Part shown: positions 13,801 through 28,800 of the stretch, in pieces | How the letters are laid out: each line of letters starts with the position of its first letter | How positions within the stretch are numbered: the first letter of the stretch is position 1 | NCBI GenBank assembly: GCA_038503035.1 | Contig: JAVSML010025186.1 | Location: 62,001-126,000, forward strand | Length of the DNA: 64,000 nt | Source: Crocodylus rhombifer | Taxonomy: Eukaryota; Chordata; Crocodylia; Crocodylidae | Reading direction: 5' to 3' | Translations under genes and position numbers: made by a program | The notes under the pieces: model-generated | What the model was told of the DNA's origin: nothing | The model's input: only the letters and a program-made list of their open reading frames with translations | Databases searched by the model: none

Positions 13801-16800
13801 AGCAATTTCTGAGCGTCGTACCCTGATAAATCTTTTAATATGTGTGACCTCCATGTCAATATTCCTCCCCCTGCAATCCCTCATGTTTGTCTCTCTAACA
13901 GCAAAGGGAGATACTGGGTACATCTACATGAGACATTTACCACAGAGTTGACTAATTACCTCTACAGTAAAAAATCACCATCTACATGTGTAGTGCTAAT
14001 AGGATGGATTAAACTAATTCATTCCATCATGGGTTACCACTACCAGACACAAGTACAATCCTACGGCAGAGCTACTTACTCCACCACAACACATGGGAGA
14101 CACTGAAAGGGCTGGCTGGGACACAAGTGTGCATCCGGCTAGGACAACGCTAAAGCTTCCTTGTGCCCCAGCCAGCCCCTCTTCAACATGCTGAGCCAGG
14201 GGGGTGCAGCCCTGGGCTAGCAGGCTGACCGCTATATAGCAAAACCCCCAGTTTCTTTCTTTTTTTTTTAATTGCATTCCCTCCCCTTCCCCAACCATTT
14301 CTGACTTTTTCTCTCCCTCTCTATTTCCTATATATAAGTATAAGAGCTCAAACTTAGGATAAGCTTTAAACATTTTTATTTTAGTAGCAAGTTTTTGGTT
14401 TTGGATATCCACTGTTTTATATTGTATAATTATTAAGTTTGTATTAATTTTTACTGTTGTATATTGTATTATAATTTTTGTATTGATTTTTATTGTTTCA
14501 TATGGATATTGTATGGTTTAGGCCTGTGTTTGTATGTGAACCAAAGTCATGTCAAGTTTCCATTTTATATGTCAAGCCTCCATCTTCTGTCCTCTGCCCG
14601 GGCATCCCATGGTGCAACAATATGATTCATTATACCCCTCCCATGTAAATCGATTCCCCGATGAATGAGAGTTATTGGGAATGAGTGAAATACAATGGTA
14701 GCAGGCCTCTACTGAATGGCCTGTAATGACTGGGCCATCATCTCGCATTGATTCCTTCAGGAACCACGGGCCTCACCCAGGAACAGAGACAAGAACTCAG
14801 CATTTGAAAGACAAAAGACCCTGCAGAACCAGCAACTCTACCATTGTACCCCACCATTACAGACACCTGAAACTGCACATCCCTGCATAAAGCACACATG
14901 CTCAGTACGCCAGGGGCTGACCCTTGCCTGGGCATGCCTCCTGTCACTAGGGTCACACACGGTCTGCCCCTATAAAGAGGGGCAGTGAAGACAGACCCAG
15001 TGGGAATGCTATTTCCATCCAGGCCAGACCACCTTCACGTCACCTATCCACCCCAGAGGCCCTGCCGGCAACCCCCTCTGGACAACACTGAGCTGAAGGA
15101 GACCCCGACTGGCCATCGAGGATCAACTTCCAGCCTGGGATAGGTAGATATTACCTGCATACCTCCTCCTACAATTTGGACTCTCTCTCTCTCTCCTCCT
15201 GGAATTCAGTGGACTTCAGCCCCTGCACCAAGCCTCTTTAACCCCTGCTGCCATTGTGTGCACGTGCATGGGTGGGTGGGTGCAAGGGAACTAATTTGGC
15301 ATTGTGTCACCATCTCCCCTGTTCAATAAAACCACTGTCATTTGCAACCCTGAGTTGGGTCATGGTTTACTGAATCACAGCCCCTTCCCTATCTTAAATT
15401 CCAGCCTCATTCTCTCTCAGCTCCAGTTCCCCGCCCCCTGCTAGTTTCGCGATCTCCTCCCAATTCCATCCCTCCCTTTTCTGCCACCTCTCAGCCTTTC
15501 CTTGCTTTCCTACTGTCCCTGTTGCCTACTGCTTTTCCTGTGATTTTCTGCTGCTCCTCTCTGTTTTCAAGCTCCCGCCCACCCCCTGCAGCTTCCCAGC
15601 TCCTACTAGCTGTCCTGCAGTTCTCTCCAGATTCCAATAACTACTGCCACTCTCTGCAACTTCTCTAGCTGCCCCAGAGCCATCCTCTGGCTCCTCACAC
15701 CCAGAGCCCCTCTTTAACATCCACACTTTCCCTTAGTCCCATTTTTGCCCCTCCCCGTCTACCTTTTCAGTTCCCCTGTAGCTCTGGCTCCAGTCCCAGA
15801 CTCTGTGCCGGCATGCTTCCCTGTTCTGCAGGCTTTGGGCATTGTCTTTTAATCAATTAAGATCAATTAACCTAAAGTTACCACCCCCCAGCCTCAGTTT
15901 TTCAGCCCAGGCACCTGTAGTCTACCGGTTCTAATCCCAGTCCTGGTAACTTTAACCCCCTACACTTCTACTTCCTTACCTTAACCTTTCCCCAGTTATC
16001 CCAAGTATACTATGTACATACATACATATACATCACAACACCCAACTTAGGAACTCACTTGTGTATATGTGTAGGTGGGTAGTATGTGTGTAAATTAGTG
16101 AATACACATATATATATACATATATAGATTTCATTGTGTGTGTGTGTGGTATATGAATTAGTAATCCACATATGTGTATTGAATGTGCAGGTGTTAGTAA
16201 CTGATAACTGATTCTGTATAAATTTGGTGTGTGCAGCGTATATGGGCTTAAACTGGTAATAGGTATGCATGTGCTTATGCTGGTTCAGAAGTGTATGTGC
16301 CTGAGCTGATAGTGTGAGTGTGTATGCCTAGTAGGAGTGTATGCACCTAGCAAGTGTATGTGTCCTTAATTGATTTTTATGTGTGCATGTGCAATTGTAC
16401 ACCACACCGTCATGTCTAACAGTGCAGTATTGAGATCCTGAGCATTGGCCTGACCCCTCAGGGCAACAGCTGGGGCCCCTACCATTTGGGGCTCAATGTG
16501 CTGTGGTCCCAGGTACACATGTAAATGCTGCACCCAGGAGCAATAAATTAGAGTAATACACCAGAGTTTATTCAGCCACATTAATTTCACGTGTAGACAT
16601 GCCTACTGAGAAGCAAAATTCACATTAATATCATTTCCTCCTATGTGCTTGCTACATCATTGTACCAAGAAATTATTTCTGATAATTAGTAATATGGCTT
16701 TTTTATATCTCATGTTCTGTTGCAAACATGTCTATTTGTGCTTTCACAAGATTCATAACATTTTAAAATAATTCAAATGAAGTTTTTCACGTCACTGAAA

Positions 16801-19800
16801 GTTCAATTTAAATCTGCTTTGGAGTTAAAGCAAAGGCTCAAGTTATTTTCTATCTTGTCCAGGGTATTTTGTCCCCCTTTTTTATATCTGTTTATTGAAG
16901 CTTTCATTAAGAGCCAGATCTGAATTTCAACGGAGCTAATAGAAACATTCCTGCTGATTTCAGTAGATTTAGGATCAGGCCCATAAGCAAGGTGAATTTC
17001 CTTTTTGTACTTACCAGGTGAGAAAATACCATCTGCTTCAGTTTCTTTCCATCCAATCATTTCATGCATTTTCTTGAGAAGGATCTCCTCTATGACAGTG
17101 AACACCGGAGCTATTTCATATGTAAACCTAAAATGTTTAAAACATAGCAGCAGGCTATTTTCGGAACACAAGTTTCATGACACAGGGGCAGCACAAAGGG
17201 CACCTATACACATGCAGGGAGGCTGCTCCAACACACTGCAATTACAGGAAATATACATTAGACAAAATACAGACTGGGAAAAATAGATCTATACCTTATC
17301 TATGCTCAGTGAGCAATAATCAGTGGCTCAATGTCTATCTGGAAGAAAGTTTCATGCAGAACACTCCAGGGGTCTGTCCTAAGTCTAATGTTAATGTCTT
17401 TATTAATTATTGGGATGACAGGATTGAGTGCACACTTAGCAAATTTGCAGATGACACTAAGCTGTGTGTAACTGCTCTGAAAGGTAGAACTAGGATCCAA
17501 AATGACCTGGATAAACTAAAGAAAAGGTCTGAAAGCGATCAGATGAGATTCAATGGACATGTGCAAAGTCCTGCACTTGGGATGGAATAATGGCATGCAC
17601 AAATACAGATGGGGAAACGACTATCTAGGTCACAGTCCTGCTGAGGACAAGGGGGTTACAGTGAACCATATGGTGAATGTAAGCCAACAGCATTCTTTTA
17701 AAGAAAGACAGAAAGCCACATACTGTGTTGTATTAGCAAAAGCATCACTTGCAAATCAGGGGCAGTGATACTTCCACTCTGGAATACTTCAACACCGGAA
17801 TACTGTGGTCAGGTTTGGAGCCCACCCTTCAACAAAAATCTGGACAGATTGGAAGGAGTCCATAAGACAGCAACAAAAATTATTAGAGACCTGGGAAGCA
17901 TGACTTGTGAGGAAAGACTGAAAGAACAAGAATTATTTAGTCTGGAGAAGAGAAGAATGAGGTGGGAATGTGATAACAGTCTTTAAATACCTGAAAGTTG
18001 ATTCAGAGGATGGAAACGGCTTTTATTTATCACTGGACTAGGAGCAATGGTGTCATACTTCAGCAGAGGAAATGTAAGTTGGATATTAGGAAGAACATTC
18101 TGACTTCAAGGCGATCAAGCTTGGAACAGGATACCTACAGGAGATATGGATTTTCCATCTCTGGAAATTTTCAAGACCAGGTTAGACACTTAGAATTATA
18201 GAAAATTAGGGTTGGAAAGTACCTCAGGAGGGTCATCTAGTTCAACTCCCTGCTCAAAGCAGGACCATCCCCAACCAGATTACCCCAGTTAATTGACACG
18301 TAACTTAGGTGATTTAGTCAGGGATGACCCTGCCTTGAGCAAAGGGTTGGATTAGATGACCACATTAAGTCCCTTCCAACCCTAATTTCCTATGATTCTA
18401 CCTAAAAACTGGTATGTGCAATCTGATTTCACTGGCAGCAGTGTAAATACTTACTTCATTAGATTTATTTCTGAGTGGGAGTGTCTACACAAGATGCTTC
18501 GAGCACAGTAGACTATCTACTCTGTATTAGTGTGATGGGCAAAACCCATGTTAATATGGTAATGGACAGTAGATTTAGTCTGCTGTGGATTAACATCACA
18601 AAAAGACTATTTGTTTGTGCTAATGTGCAGTAGCACCGATTATGGCATATTAAGTTAGTACCTATCATTATAGGTACTAAACTTAGTGCACCTTAATTAC
18701 AGTGCATTAATGAACATGTAGTTCCTCAGGGTAGTTCACTCAGTGTTCCTAAATCACATTTTAGAAGATTAAAATAATCCAACATTTCAGGATCATACCT
18801 CAAGTAACTTTCTGCTTGAAATTATAGTAATAGGTTAGATAATGCTGTCTTTTATTCAGTATAGTGCATCTCAGTCATTACGTTTGGTATACAGAATGAG
18901 ACAAAACTATAGAACAGGTTACCAAAGCACCAAGTATTATCTTGAAGTCAAGTTAGGGCCCTGTTAAACATGAGGGAATGCTGAGATGGAAAGCTACAGG
19001 AAGACTATTGTAAATAAAAATGATCAACAGAAGAGGCTTCCTTGCTGACCAGAGAAATCCAGAGCAACCTAAGGGTAAAAAGGAGAGCATATAAGCAGTG
19101 GAAACAGGGAGAGATTACTAAAGAGGAGTATACCTTCTCAGCTCGCAGTTGTAGGGAGGCAGTTAGAAAGGCTAAAACTACCATGGAGCTGAGGATGGCA
19201 TCCCAAGTTAAGGATAACAAAAAATTGTTTTTCACATAAATAGAGAGTAAAAGGAAGGCCCAGGTTGGAATAGGACCAATACTGAATAGGCAAAAGCAAT
19301 TGGTGACAGACAGGGAGGACAAGGCTGAACTCCTCAATGAGTTCTTTGCCTCAGTCTTCCTAAACAAGGGGCAAGACAAGCCTCACAATGGGATTGTAGA
19401 GTGGCAACAGCTGGGTGCCAAACTACCAAGCATTGACCCTGAGATGTTGCAGAGTCACTTGGAAGGACTGGATGTGTTTAAGTCAGGAGGCTCGGGTGAG
19501 CTCCATCCAAGGGTACTGAAGGCACTGACTGATATTATTGCACAGCCACTGGCAAAAATATTTGAGCACACGTGGCACACGGGACAGATCCTGGAGGACT
19601 GGAAAAGGGCCAATATTGTCCCTATTTTCAAGAAGGGGAGGAAGGAGGATCCAGGCAACTATAGGCCAGTCAGTCTCACCTCCATCCTTGCAAAGTCTTT
19701 GAAAAGATTATTAAGGCTCATATATGTGAGAGCCCAGCAGGAAAAATTATGCTGAGGGGAAACCAGCGCAGGCATAGCAGATAGATCATGCCTGACTAAT

Positions 19801-22800
19801 CTAGTCTCTTTTTATGACCAGGTTACAAAACACCTTGACACAGGAGCAGGGGTTGATATCGTTTACTTAGACTTCAGAAAGGCCTTCGATACGGTATCCC
19901 ACCCCATACTGGTGAACAAATTAAGAGGCTGCGACTTGGATGATTACACAGTCCAGTGGGTGGCAAAATTGGCTAGAGGGTCATACCCAGAGAGTGGTGG
20001 TGGATGGGTATTGACCTGGAAGGATGTGGGCAGTGGAGTCCCGCAGGGCTCGATCCTTGAACCAATACTCTTCAATATCTTCAACAGTGACTTGGACGGG
20101 GGAGTGAAGTGTACTCTATCCAAGTTTGCGGATGATACAAAACTGTGGGGAGAAGTGGACACACCGGAGGGCAGGGAACAACTACAGGCAGACCTGGACA
20201 GGTTGGACAAATGGGCGGAAAACAATAGAATGCAATTTAACAAGGAGAAATGCAAAGTGCTGCACCTAGGGAGGAAAAATGTCCAGCAAACCTACTGCCT
20301 AGGAAATGACCTGCTCGACAGCACAGAAGCAGAAAGGGATCTTGGAGTCCTAGTGGACTCCAGAATTAACACGAGTCTTCAGTGTGACGAAGTCATCAGC
20401 AAAGCTAACTGCACTTTATCATGCACCAGCAGATGCATGGCAAACAGAACCAAGGAGGTGATACTTCCCCTCTATCAGGCGCTGGTCAGACCGCAGTTGG
20501 AATACTGCGGCCAGTTTTGGGTGCCACACTTTAAGAGGGATGTGGATAACCTGGAGAGGATCCAGAGAAGGGCTACTCATATGGTTAAGGGCTTGCAGGA
20601 CAAGCCTGATGAGGAGAAACTAGGGCACCTGGACCTCTTCAGCCTCCTCAAGAGGAGGTTGAGAGGCAACCTTGTGGCTACCTATAAATTCATCGTGGGG
20701 GCGCAGAAGGAAACTGGTGAGGCTTTACTTACCAAGGCACCCGAGGGGGGGGGGGGGTCACAAGAAATAATGGCCATAAGCTAGCAGAGAGCAGATTTAG
20801 ACTGGACATTAGGAGGAACTTCTTCACAGTTAGAGTGGCCAAAGTCTGGAATGGGCTCCCAAGGGAGGTGGTGCTCTCCCCTACCCTGGGGGTCTTCAAG
20901 AGGAGTTTGGATGGGCATCTGCTGGAGCCATCTGAACCCAGCACTCTTTCCTGTCTATGCAGGGGGTCAGACTCAATCTATTGAAGTCCCTTCCAACCAG
21001 AACATCTATGAATCTATGAAACAGTGCTGGAGAAAGAGGATAAAGAGCTAGAGAGAAATGCAGGGTTCATTTGTTACGTCTGTGCTCTCAGTTATGTCCA
21101 CACCTTGATATTAAACCAACTTCAGATGAAAGACACACTTCCATAGAATTCATTAGAAAAAAAACAACAAACGCAACAACAAAGACTGGAAAAAAGAGGA
21201 GGAAGATCTGTAGTAGACCAAAGTAAGCACTAGAAACAATAGCTTTTATTTCTCAAAACCAAATCACATAACAAGATTGAAAGCACTGTATGGTTAGATA
21301 ACATAAATATATGAGTCATCAACTTTGTGAAGCTAACACTGCTCTTTCATAAAAGAAAAATTGTAGGAATATTTACCAGTCAGTGACTGAATAAAGGTTA
21401 CCGTAAAATGTAGTCAAATTGTTTCATAACTTTAAAGGCTTGAAGGTGTAACTGTTTTGTCTTCTTCCTTTAACTGAAAATTTCCATTATCTTGGTGCCT
21501 TCTAATCACATATTATTACTCTCTATTCTATTTAACAACTGTGAGGGGTTTTTTAAAATAAATATATGATTATATCTAACCTAGCAGAAGAACAGGATGC
21601 AATTCAACAAAGACAAATGCAAGGTACTCCATCTAGGGAGGAGAAATACCCAGCACACCTGTAGGTTGGGGGATAACCTCCCCAGCAGCTCAGCGGCTGA
21701 AAGGGATCTTGGAGTCATACTTGACTCCAAGATGAACATGAGCCAACACTGTAATGAATCCATCAACAAAGCCATTCGCACTTTATCATGCATTAGCAGC
21801 TGCATGACCAACAGATCAAAGGAGGTGATGCTCAATGCCACATTGGTCAGGCAGCAATTGGTCAGGTGTCCAGTTCTGGGCACCGCACTTCAAAAGGGAT
21901 GCAGAGAATCTGGAGAGGGTCCAGAGGAGGGGGGCCACTTGTATGATTAATGGCCTCTGTACAAAACCCTATGATGGGGAGGTTGAGATATGGATCTCTC
22001 CAGCATTCACAAGAGACGTCTGAGGGGAGACCTTGTAGCAACCTATAAGTTTATCAAGAGAGGACAACAGAGACTTGGAGATGCACTATTTACCAGGGCA
22101 CCCCCAGGAGTAACTAGGCATAATGGGTACAAACTAGTGGAGAGTATATTCAGGTTAGATATTAGGAAGACATTTTTCACAGTAAGGGCGGCCAGAATCT
22201 GGAACAGGCTGCCAAGAGAGTTGGTACTATCACCCGACTTGGAGATCTTCAAGAGGAGGCTAGATAGGCACCTGGCTGGGGTCATCTGACCTCAGTTCTT
22301 TTCCTGCCTGGGGCAGGGGTTTAGACACGATGATCCTTCAGGGTCCCTTTCAACTCTACAATCTATGAATCTATGAAACAATTTTATTTAATATAGACCT
22401 GCTAAATATGTCACAAATGTGGGAGAATGTTGGTTTGACCAGAAAACCAAACCAGGAATACTCTTTAATTTAGTATAAAATAACAAACAAATGTTTACAA
22501 CCTAAAATAACCACTCTGGACAATTTTACCACACCACATCCAGGTCTGTAGGCACCTTCTCAGAAACTTTTTCACACTAGACAGCAATACCAGGATTTTA
22601 CTATAAGTGACCAGTCATGAGCTGATGTTTTTAAAAGAATCTCTCAAATTCAGGAAGAATTTTTTGTGCCTGTGTTTTATGTGCCAGATTTTATTCCACC
22701 AAAATGGTGCATAAGGGTACTTAAGGTATACATGTGATAACTGAACTGCTCCCAAATGTCACTGATTGGGAAATTGCCCACTATTGTCATGAGGCAGATG

Positions 22801-25800
22801 TGTCCACTTGTACACTGCCCTGGCATTCCTGGTAGACTGATCACACATTAGGTGTTGAAGTGCTGTGGAACTGCAACAAGGGACTGCGAGTGAGCACCCA
22901 GCCCACAAGGCCTTGCATTGGGTGAATAGGGTGGATGGGTGTGCTTGCACCCATGCTTTGGAGGTCTCAGGAGGTAGGTGACCTGTAGCTGGGGATATTT
23001 CCACTTTACTGCTTTCTCTTTGCCTAAATATGAGTTCAATACACTTCAGTAGCTTGCAATTGACAGAAGTCTGCTGGGTGTTTGCCTGACTTGAGGAGCT
23101 GGATGGAGGCGATGAGGTGGAGTGGGGGAGTAGGAGGGCTTGGAGATATCCTTTTAGGTCCCCAGCTAAGGGAATATGATGAGGGGACACAATCAAGTAG
23201 GGAGTGAAGACGCACCTGGTTGATAGAAAGCACTTTTACTGAACAAGCAGTGCAAAGGAGCTCATCGTTAAGACAAAAGGTGAAAAAAGGGTCAGTCGAG
23301 TTCTGGATGTGCACCAGTGCGGTCCATTGCAGCAGTGGAAAGGAGTAGGGTGATAAGCAATGCAGTGTATGATGCCTGGAGGACCAACCAGATGCATGTC
23401 ACAGAATGCCTGTTGTCTACATGTAACATGTACCCAGGTTACAGTGCATTGGTTCAAGAGTGTACCTGAGTTTCCAGGTACGTTTGAACCATTCTGGGAT
23501 GCTTTAAACCATTTTAATGGACTTGAACATCCCTATCCATTTCAGGTTTAAATTACATTTAAACTAAGCTAAGTGTTATGTGTGTCCTTCCCCCAAGGTT
23601 ATGGATGAAGTGGTGTTAAAGTTGGAACAGCTTTGCTACATCCGTTTTGCTACTAGCTTGTCCACGTGTAATGTACCCCTAGACATGGGCAGATCTAGAA
23701 TTTTGAAAGGGGGGGCATCATTTCATATAACACAATGCATTTTTCTCCAGTGAAGAGCAAACTAGAAGCTTTACTAAGATGCTAGGGGATAGCACTATAT
23801 TATTCAATTTAGTATCAAACCAAAAATAAACATAACAATTGAAATGTGCATTAATTTGCTAGTTTATATATAACATTCAAAACAATAGAACAAGCAAGGC
23901 AAAATAGTGAAAAGATATTGGGTCATTACTTTTGTAGTCATTTTAGTTATATGTGCATCTCATTCATATTCATAAAACAAAATCTAGTCTTCTTGAGTGT
24001 CTTTACAGTGCTTGCAATACTTCTCTGTCACTCATTTCTACACCTGAGTTAATATTACCACACCTGGGTTAAATCTTTAGCTAGAGCTAAAAAGAGTCTG
24101 TAGGGCTGTGAAACAGAAGACAAAATTACCAGAAATGGCCAACAGACAGCAAAATTGCAGAAGGAAGGATGGTTTGATAGTGGAACACTAAAAATGATAG
24201 AGGGTCATTAGCATCTGTGGAGTGCAGAGAGATTAGCAGGAATCAGGGAGATGCTAATGAGCAATCAAGTCAACTGACTCTCTCAACACTGCCTAAATAG
24301 GAATACCACTGCCCCTCCCAGGTCATGGGTTTTAAGTTTGGGGTGCAGTTGGAATTAAATGGAGGAGAAGAGGTACATCTGCACCACTCCAACCCATTAC
24401 ACCTGCCTGCCCTGAAATACCTAAGCATGGCTCTATTCCATTCTGTTCAAGTCCCTGAAAAAAATGTTACTATAAAAAGTGGGCAGGTCCTCCTCTCCCT
24501 CCCTGTCATTTTGGGATTCAGTCATAAACATAAAATGATGGTGTATAACAGAAATACATACATTAATGGATTTGCAGGACCTGAACAGGGTGGAGCAGAA
24601 TTGCACTTATGCACCCAAGAGGTGAAATGGAATCTATCTGCCCCCCGGCTTCCCGGACATTTTGGGCCCTTTTTCATGTGCTCTGGATGGGGAGGGGTGG
24701 CACTTTAATTAGAGCAGCTCTGAGAGGGACTATGTACCTTTGAACACATAGGATTGAATGTACTTCTGTATCATTACCAGGGGTGCTCTTACTTTCTGTT
24801 GTTCAGTGCTGAACTAAAAGAAACAGAAAATTTTAAACCAGGGCTAAGAAGCTGTATTTACAAATCCACCTACTATTCTCTTTAATTAGCACTTACATAC
24901 CAAATACTGCTAATTATTAACAGCTATCATGTTAAATTCTTTTGATGATAGCTTTAAGACAATTGGCCATAGAGTACCCTGAAAATAGAGTGAATTAGCA
25001 CCCAATGAAGCTACAAGAGCTAGAGCTTCAAGAGCTACTAACACTTTGCTGTACAACATTTTTAGTCTCTCTAGAATTGTCTGTAGTGTATGAATACATG
25101 GGCAATATCATTGATTTAGATGTTTCCCCATGCTTCAAGAATGGGCATTCTATGCTTGCTTACTTTCAAGTAGGCCTTTTGTCTTGCAGAAGAGTGGAAA
25201 GAAATGACTAACTTAAGAGTAGTTTTTAACTGTAACAGATGACCAGAATTTACAGTACATACATGTTTGTATTTGCAGTAGCTGTTAGCCATTCACCAGC
25301 TAGTCCAATGATGTCGAGACCACTGGAGAGTTGATTGAAGTACCGAGGATGTCCTAAAAGAAAACATACAAAATAAATCAGACTCTGTAAGAGATAGTTA
25401 GAAAATACATTTTTTAGCTCAGTTCCAAGCACTAACTTCAGGGTGCTGGTTATTAGGACATTGACACCAGTATGTGACATAAGACAGAATACTGCGCTAT
25501 ACTAACACTGGGAAACTATGTTTATTTGCACCAATTTCATAATTGGTAGATTAACTAGATTTCATACTAGTTTAAACTTGATGGGTTCTGACCCCTGATC
25601 CCACAATTATGCCTCTTGCCATGCACTCGCAGCATGGCAGGAGGCACAACTGTGGCAATTGTACATCAGATGTTATTGCAACTTCCTTTTACTCTCAGCC
25701 AGCCATTCCTAGTTCTAAGGATGGTGTTGAACCCAATGTGACACACCTATACCTTTGTAAATTCCCTGTTACTCTTGTGCAGTTTACATGTGAAGTAACT

Positions 25801-28800
25801 AAAAGCTTTGAAAAATATCACTGGAAAACCTAGCTAACTGTTTTAGAAACCTCCCTTCTTTTATTGCAAAGGGGAAAAAAAAGACAAAAACAGGTCTGCC
25901 TAAAATGTGAGGCATATGACCATTTCCTGTGATTAAGGAATCATTCCTTCAATTGTTAACTGAAGAACTGAATGCCCCCTAGTGCAAATGTTTCCGACTT
26001 TTTGAAAAAACTGTTCAGAGATAAACAATACAGAAAAAATTGCTAGGAATTGAAACGTTGGGAAAGATAGTATTTCAGAAACCATGAATTTCATGGTAAT
26101 TATGAATCATGGTAAATCTACACTTCATAAGTCTATAAAGCCTTGTGACAATGAGAGAGAATCATTTGTGCTTCTGTGGTACCTGTTTTAACTCCATATT
26201 TTAAAGTATCCCTACAGTCAACAAATATCTGTTCCAGTGGCTCTGGATAGTCAGACAGCTCCAAGTTCAGTCCTTCCAAACCTTCCAGAAGTTGATGGGG
26301 GTGATGAAAGTCCAGAACTTTACTCTTCTCATCAAAAGATTTTTTAATATAATTCAAGAGGATTTCTACCACCTCAAGCAGGAATTGCTCTGTGACTTCT
26401 TCACCATTTCTGGCAGGCAACAGGTCTGGGAAGAAATCAAGGTAACATTATCAGTGTCACACTTAATAAACACTCTGGTAAGAGACAAGGTACAAGTCTT
26501 CCTGATTTTGCTGGCACATTGTTCAGTCTCACCCTGTACAGATTTCTAGGCACATCCGCTATACAACTAGTCACACACAGAGGTTTAGTGTAACTGTTTT
26601 TATCATTCCAGCATTGCACACATATTTTCTATTAGCACTTAAAGGTTTAGCACATTAATCCATTTGTGACAGTCATAATCCTTTGCACTTTTGTTGTACT
26701 TTACCTGCTAGGCAAATGGACATTTTGTCTGGTGTCATAAAATCATGGAAAATTAGAGTTGCAAGGGATCTCAGGAGGTCATTTTATCCAACCCCCTGCT
26801 CAAAGTAGGACCATCCCCAACTAGATCATCCCAGCCAAGGCTTTGCTTAGCCAGGTCTTAAAAGCCTCCCAGGATGAAGAAACCACAACCTCTCTGGGTA
26901 ACCTCTTCCAGTACTTTACTACCCTCCCTCTGAGAAAGTTTTTCCTAAGATCTAACCTAAACTTCCCTTGCTGCAACTTGAGATCACTGCTCCTTGTTCT
27001 GTCACCTGCCACCACTGAGAACAGTCCAGCTCCATCCTCTTTGGAAACACCCTTCAGGTAATTGAAGGCTGCTACTAAATCCTCCTCAGTCTTCTCTTCT
27101 CCAGACTAAATGGATGCACAAGCTGCTCAAACATGCTGGAATTCCAGCAATTCAATTAATTGAGTCTGCTGGAGCATGGTAATTGCCAGACTCCAGCAGC
27201 CTCCTGCATCTCACGAATCAGTGTCCCACACTTAAAAGTGCACCTGCCGCCATTGTTAAGCATGGAGATGTTGCTACACTAGACACGATGTGACTTTAAT
27301 TAGAGTTTAATTAGAGATGGTACTTTTAATTAGACTCTCAAATTAGGGTACCCCCCACAGCTTCCAACACCCAGAGCACATGTAAAAGTGCCCAATATGC
27401 CTAGTTCCCTCAACCTCTCCCTAGAAGTCATATGCCCCAGTCCTTTTACCATTTTCACTGCCCTCTGCTAGACTCTCTCCAATTTGTCTGCATCCTTTAA
27501 ATAGTGGGGGCCCAAAACTGGGCACAGTAATCTAGATGTGGCCTCACCAGTGCCAAATATAGGGGAAGAATCACTTTCCTTGATCTGCTGGGAACATACC
27601 TACCAATGCAGCCCAGTATGCTGCTAGCCTTCTTGGCAACAAGGGCACACTGTTGGCTCACATTCAGCTTATTGTAACACCCAGGTCTTTTTCTGCAGAG
27701 CTGAAGCTAGCCAGTTAGTCCCCAGCCTGTAACAGTGTATAGGATTCTCTTAAGTGCAGGACTTTGCACTTGTCCTTGTTGAACCTTATGATATTTTTTC
27801 TGGTCTAGACCTCCAATTTGTTGAGGCCTCTCTGAATCCTAGTCCTACCCCCTCCAGTATATTTACTACTCCACACAGATTAGTGTCATCTGAAAACTTG
27901 GTGAAGGCTCACTCCACCTCATCTTCCAGGTCACTGATGAAGATACTGAACAAAACTGGCCCCGGACTGAACCCTGGGGCACTCCACTTGATACTGGCTG
28001 CCAACTAAACATAGATCCATTGATTAGTGCCATTTGAGCCCAATGATCAAGCCAGTTTTCTATTCACCTTACAGTCCATTTATCCAACCTGGACTTCCTT
28101 AGCTTGCTTGTAAGAATGTTGTAGGAGACTGTATCAAAATCCTTGCTAAAGTTCAGGTATATCACATCAACTGCTCTGCCCACATCCACACAGCCAGTCA
28201 TCTCATCATAGAAGGCAGTCAGGTTGGTCAGGCATGACTTGCCCTTGGTAAATCCATGCTGACTGTACCTAATCACCTGTCCTCCAAGTGTTTAAATGGA
28301 TTCCTTAAGGACCTGCTAAATGATCTTGCCAGGGACTGAGGTGCAGCTAAGCAGACTGTAGTTCCTTGGATCCTCCTTCTTCCCTTTCTTAAAGACGGGT
28401 GTCGCAGGGCACTAGCGTGCCCTGACAGAGCTGAAACTGCTAGGGGAAGAGCCCTAGCAGTGAGTTGGAAACCCCAGCTGCTGGTTACTAGGGCAGCCAG
28501 GACGAGCTAGCGGCCCATACCTGCCAGCAGTCAGCTGACCAGAAAGGGCAGGGCCTGGCTCGTATAAAAACCCCAGGCCTGAGGCCAGGAGGGCAGTTCC
28601 CTGCCAGCAGCCAAGGGGGAAGGAGCTCCCCATGAGCAAGCAAAGTGGAGAGGCCTGACTGCACGAGCAGTTCATAATACTGTTGTGGGACGGAGTTTTC
28701 CCCGGTAGGGTTTGAATGACGTTATAGCTAGCCGGCTTGAGTTTATGTTACAGCCCAGGGGCTTGTGTTTGGTTTATTGTTGTATAACACCGGTGGTTTG

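Noticed and set aside
22759..23457. Minus-strand frames (145, 92, 73 aa) as a transposase or gag gene
   Set aside because: No catalytic or zinc-finger motif could be identified; left as unclassified.
24325..24708. 127-aa plus-strand frame
   Set aside because: No homology recognised, sits in a GAD intron on the opposite strand, and has no repeat or exon context.
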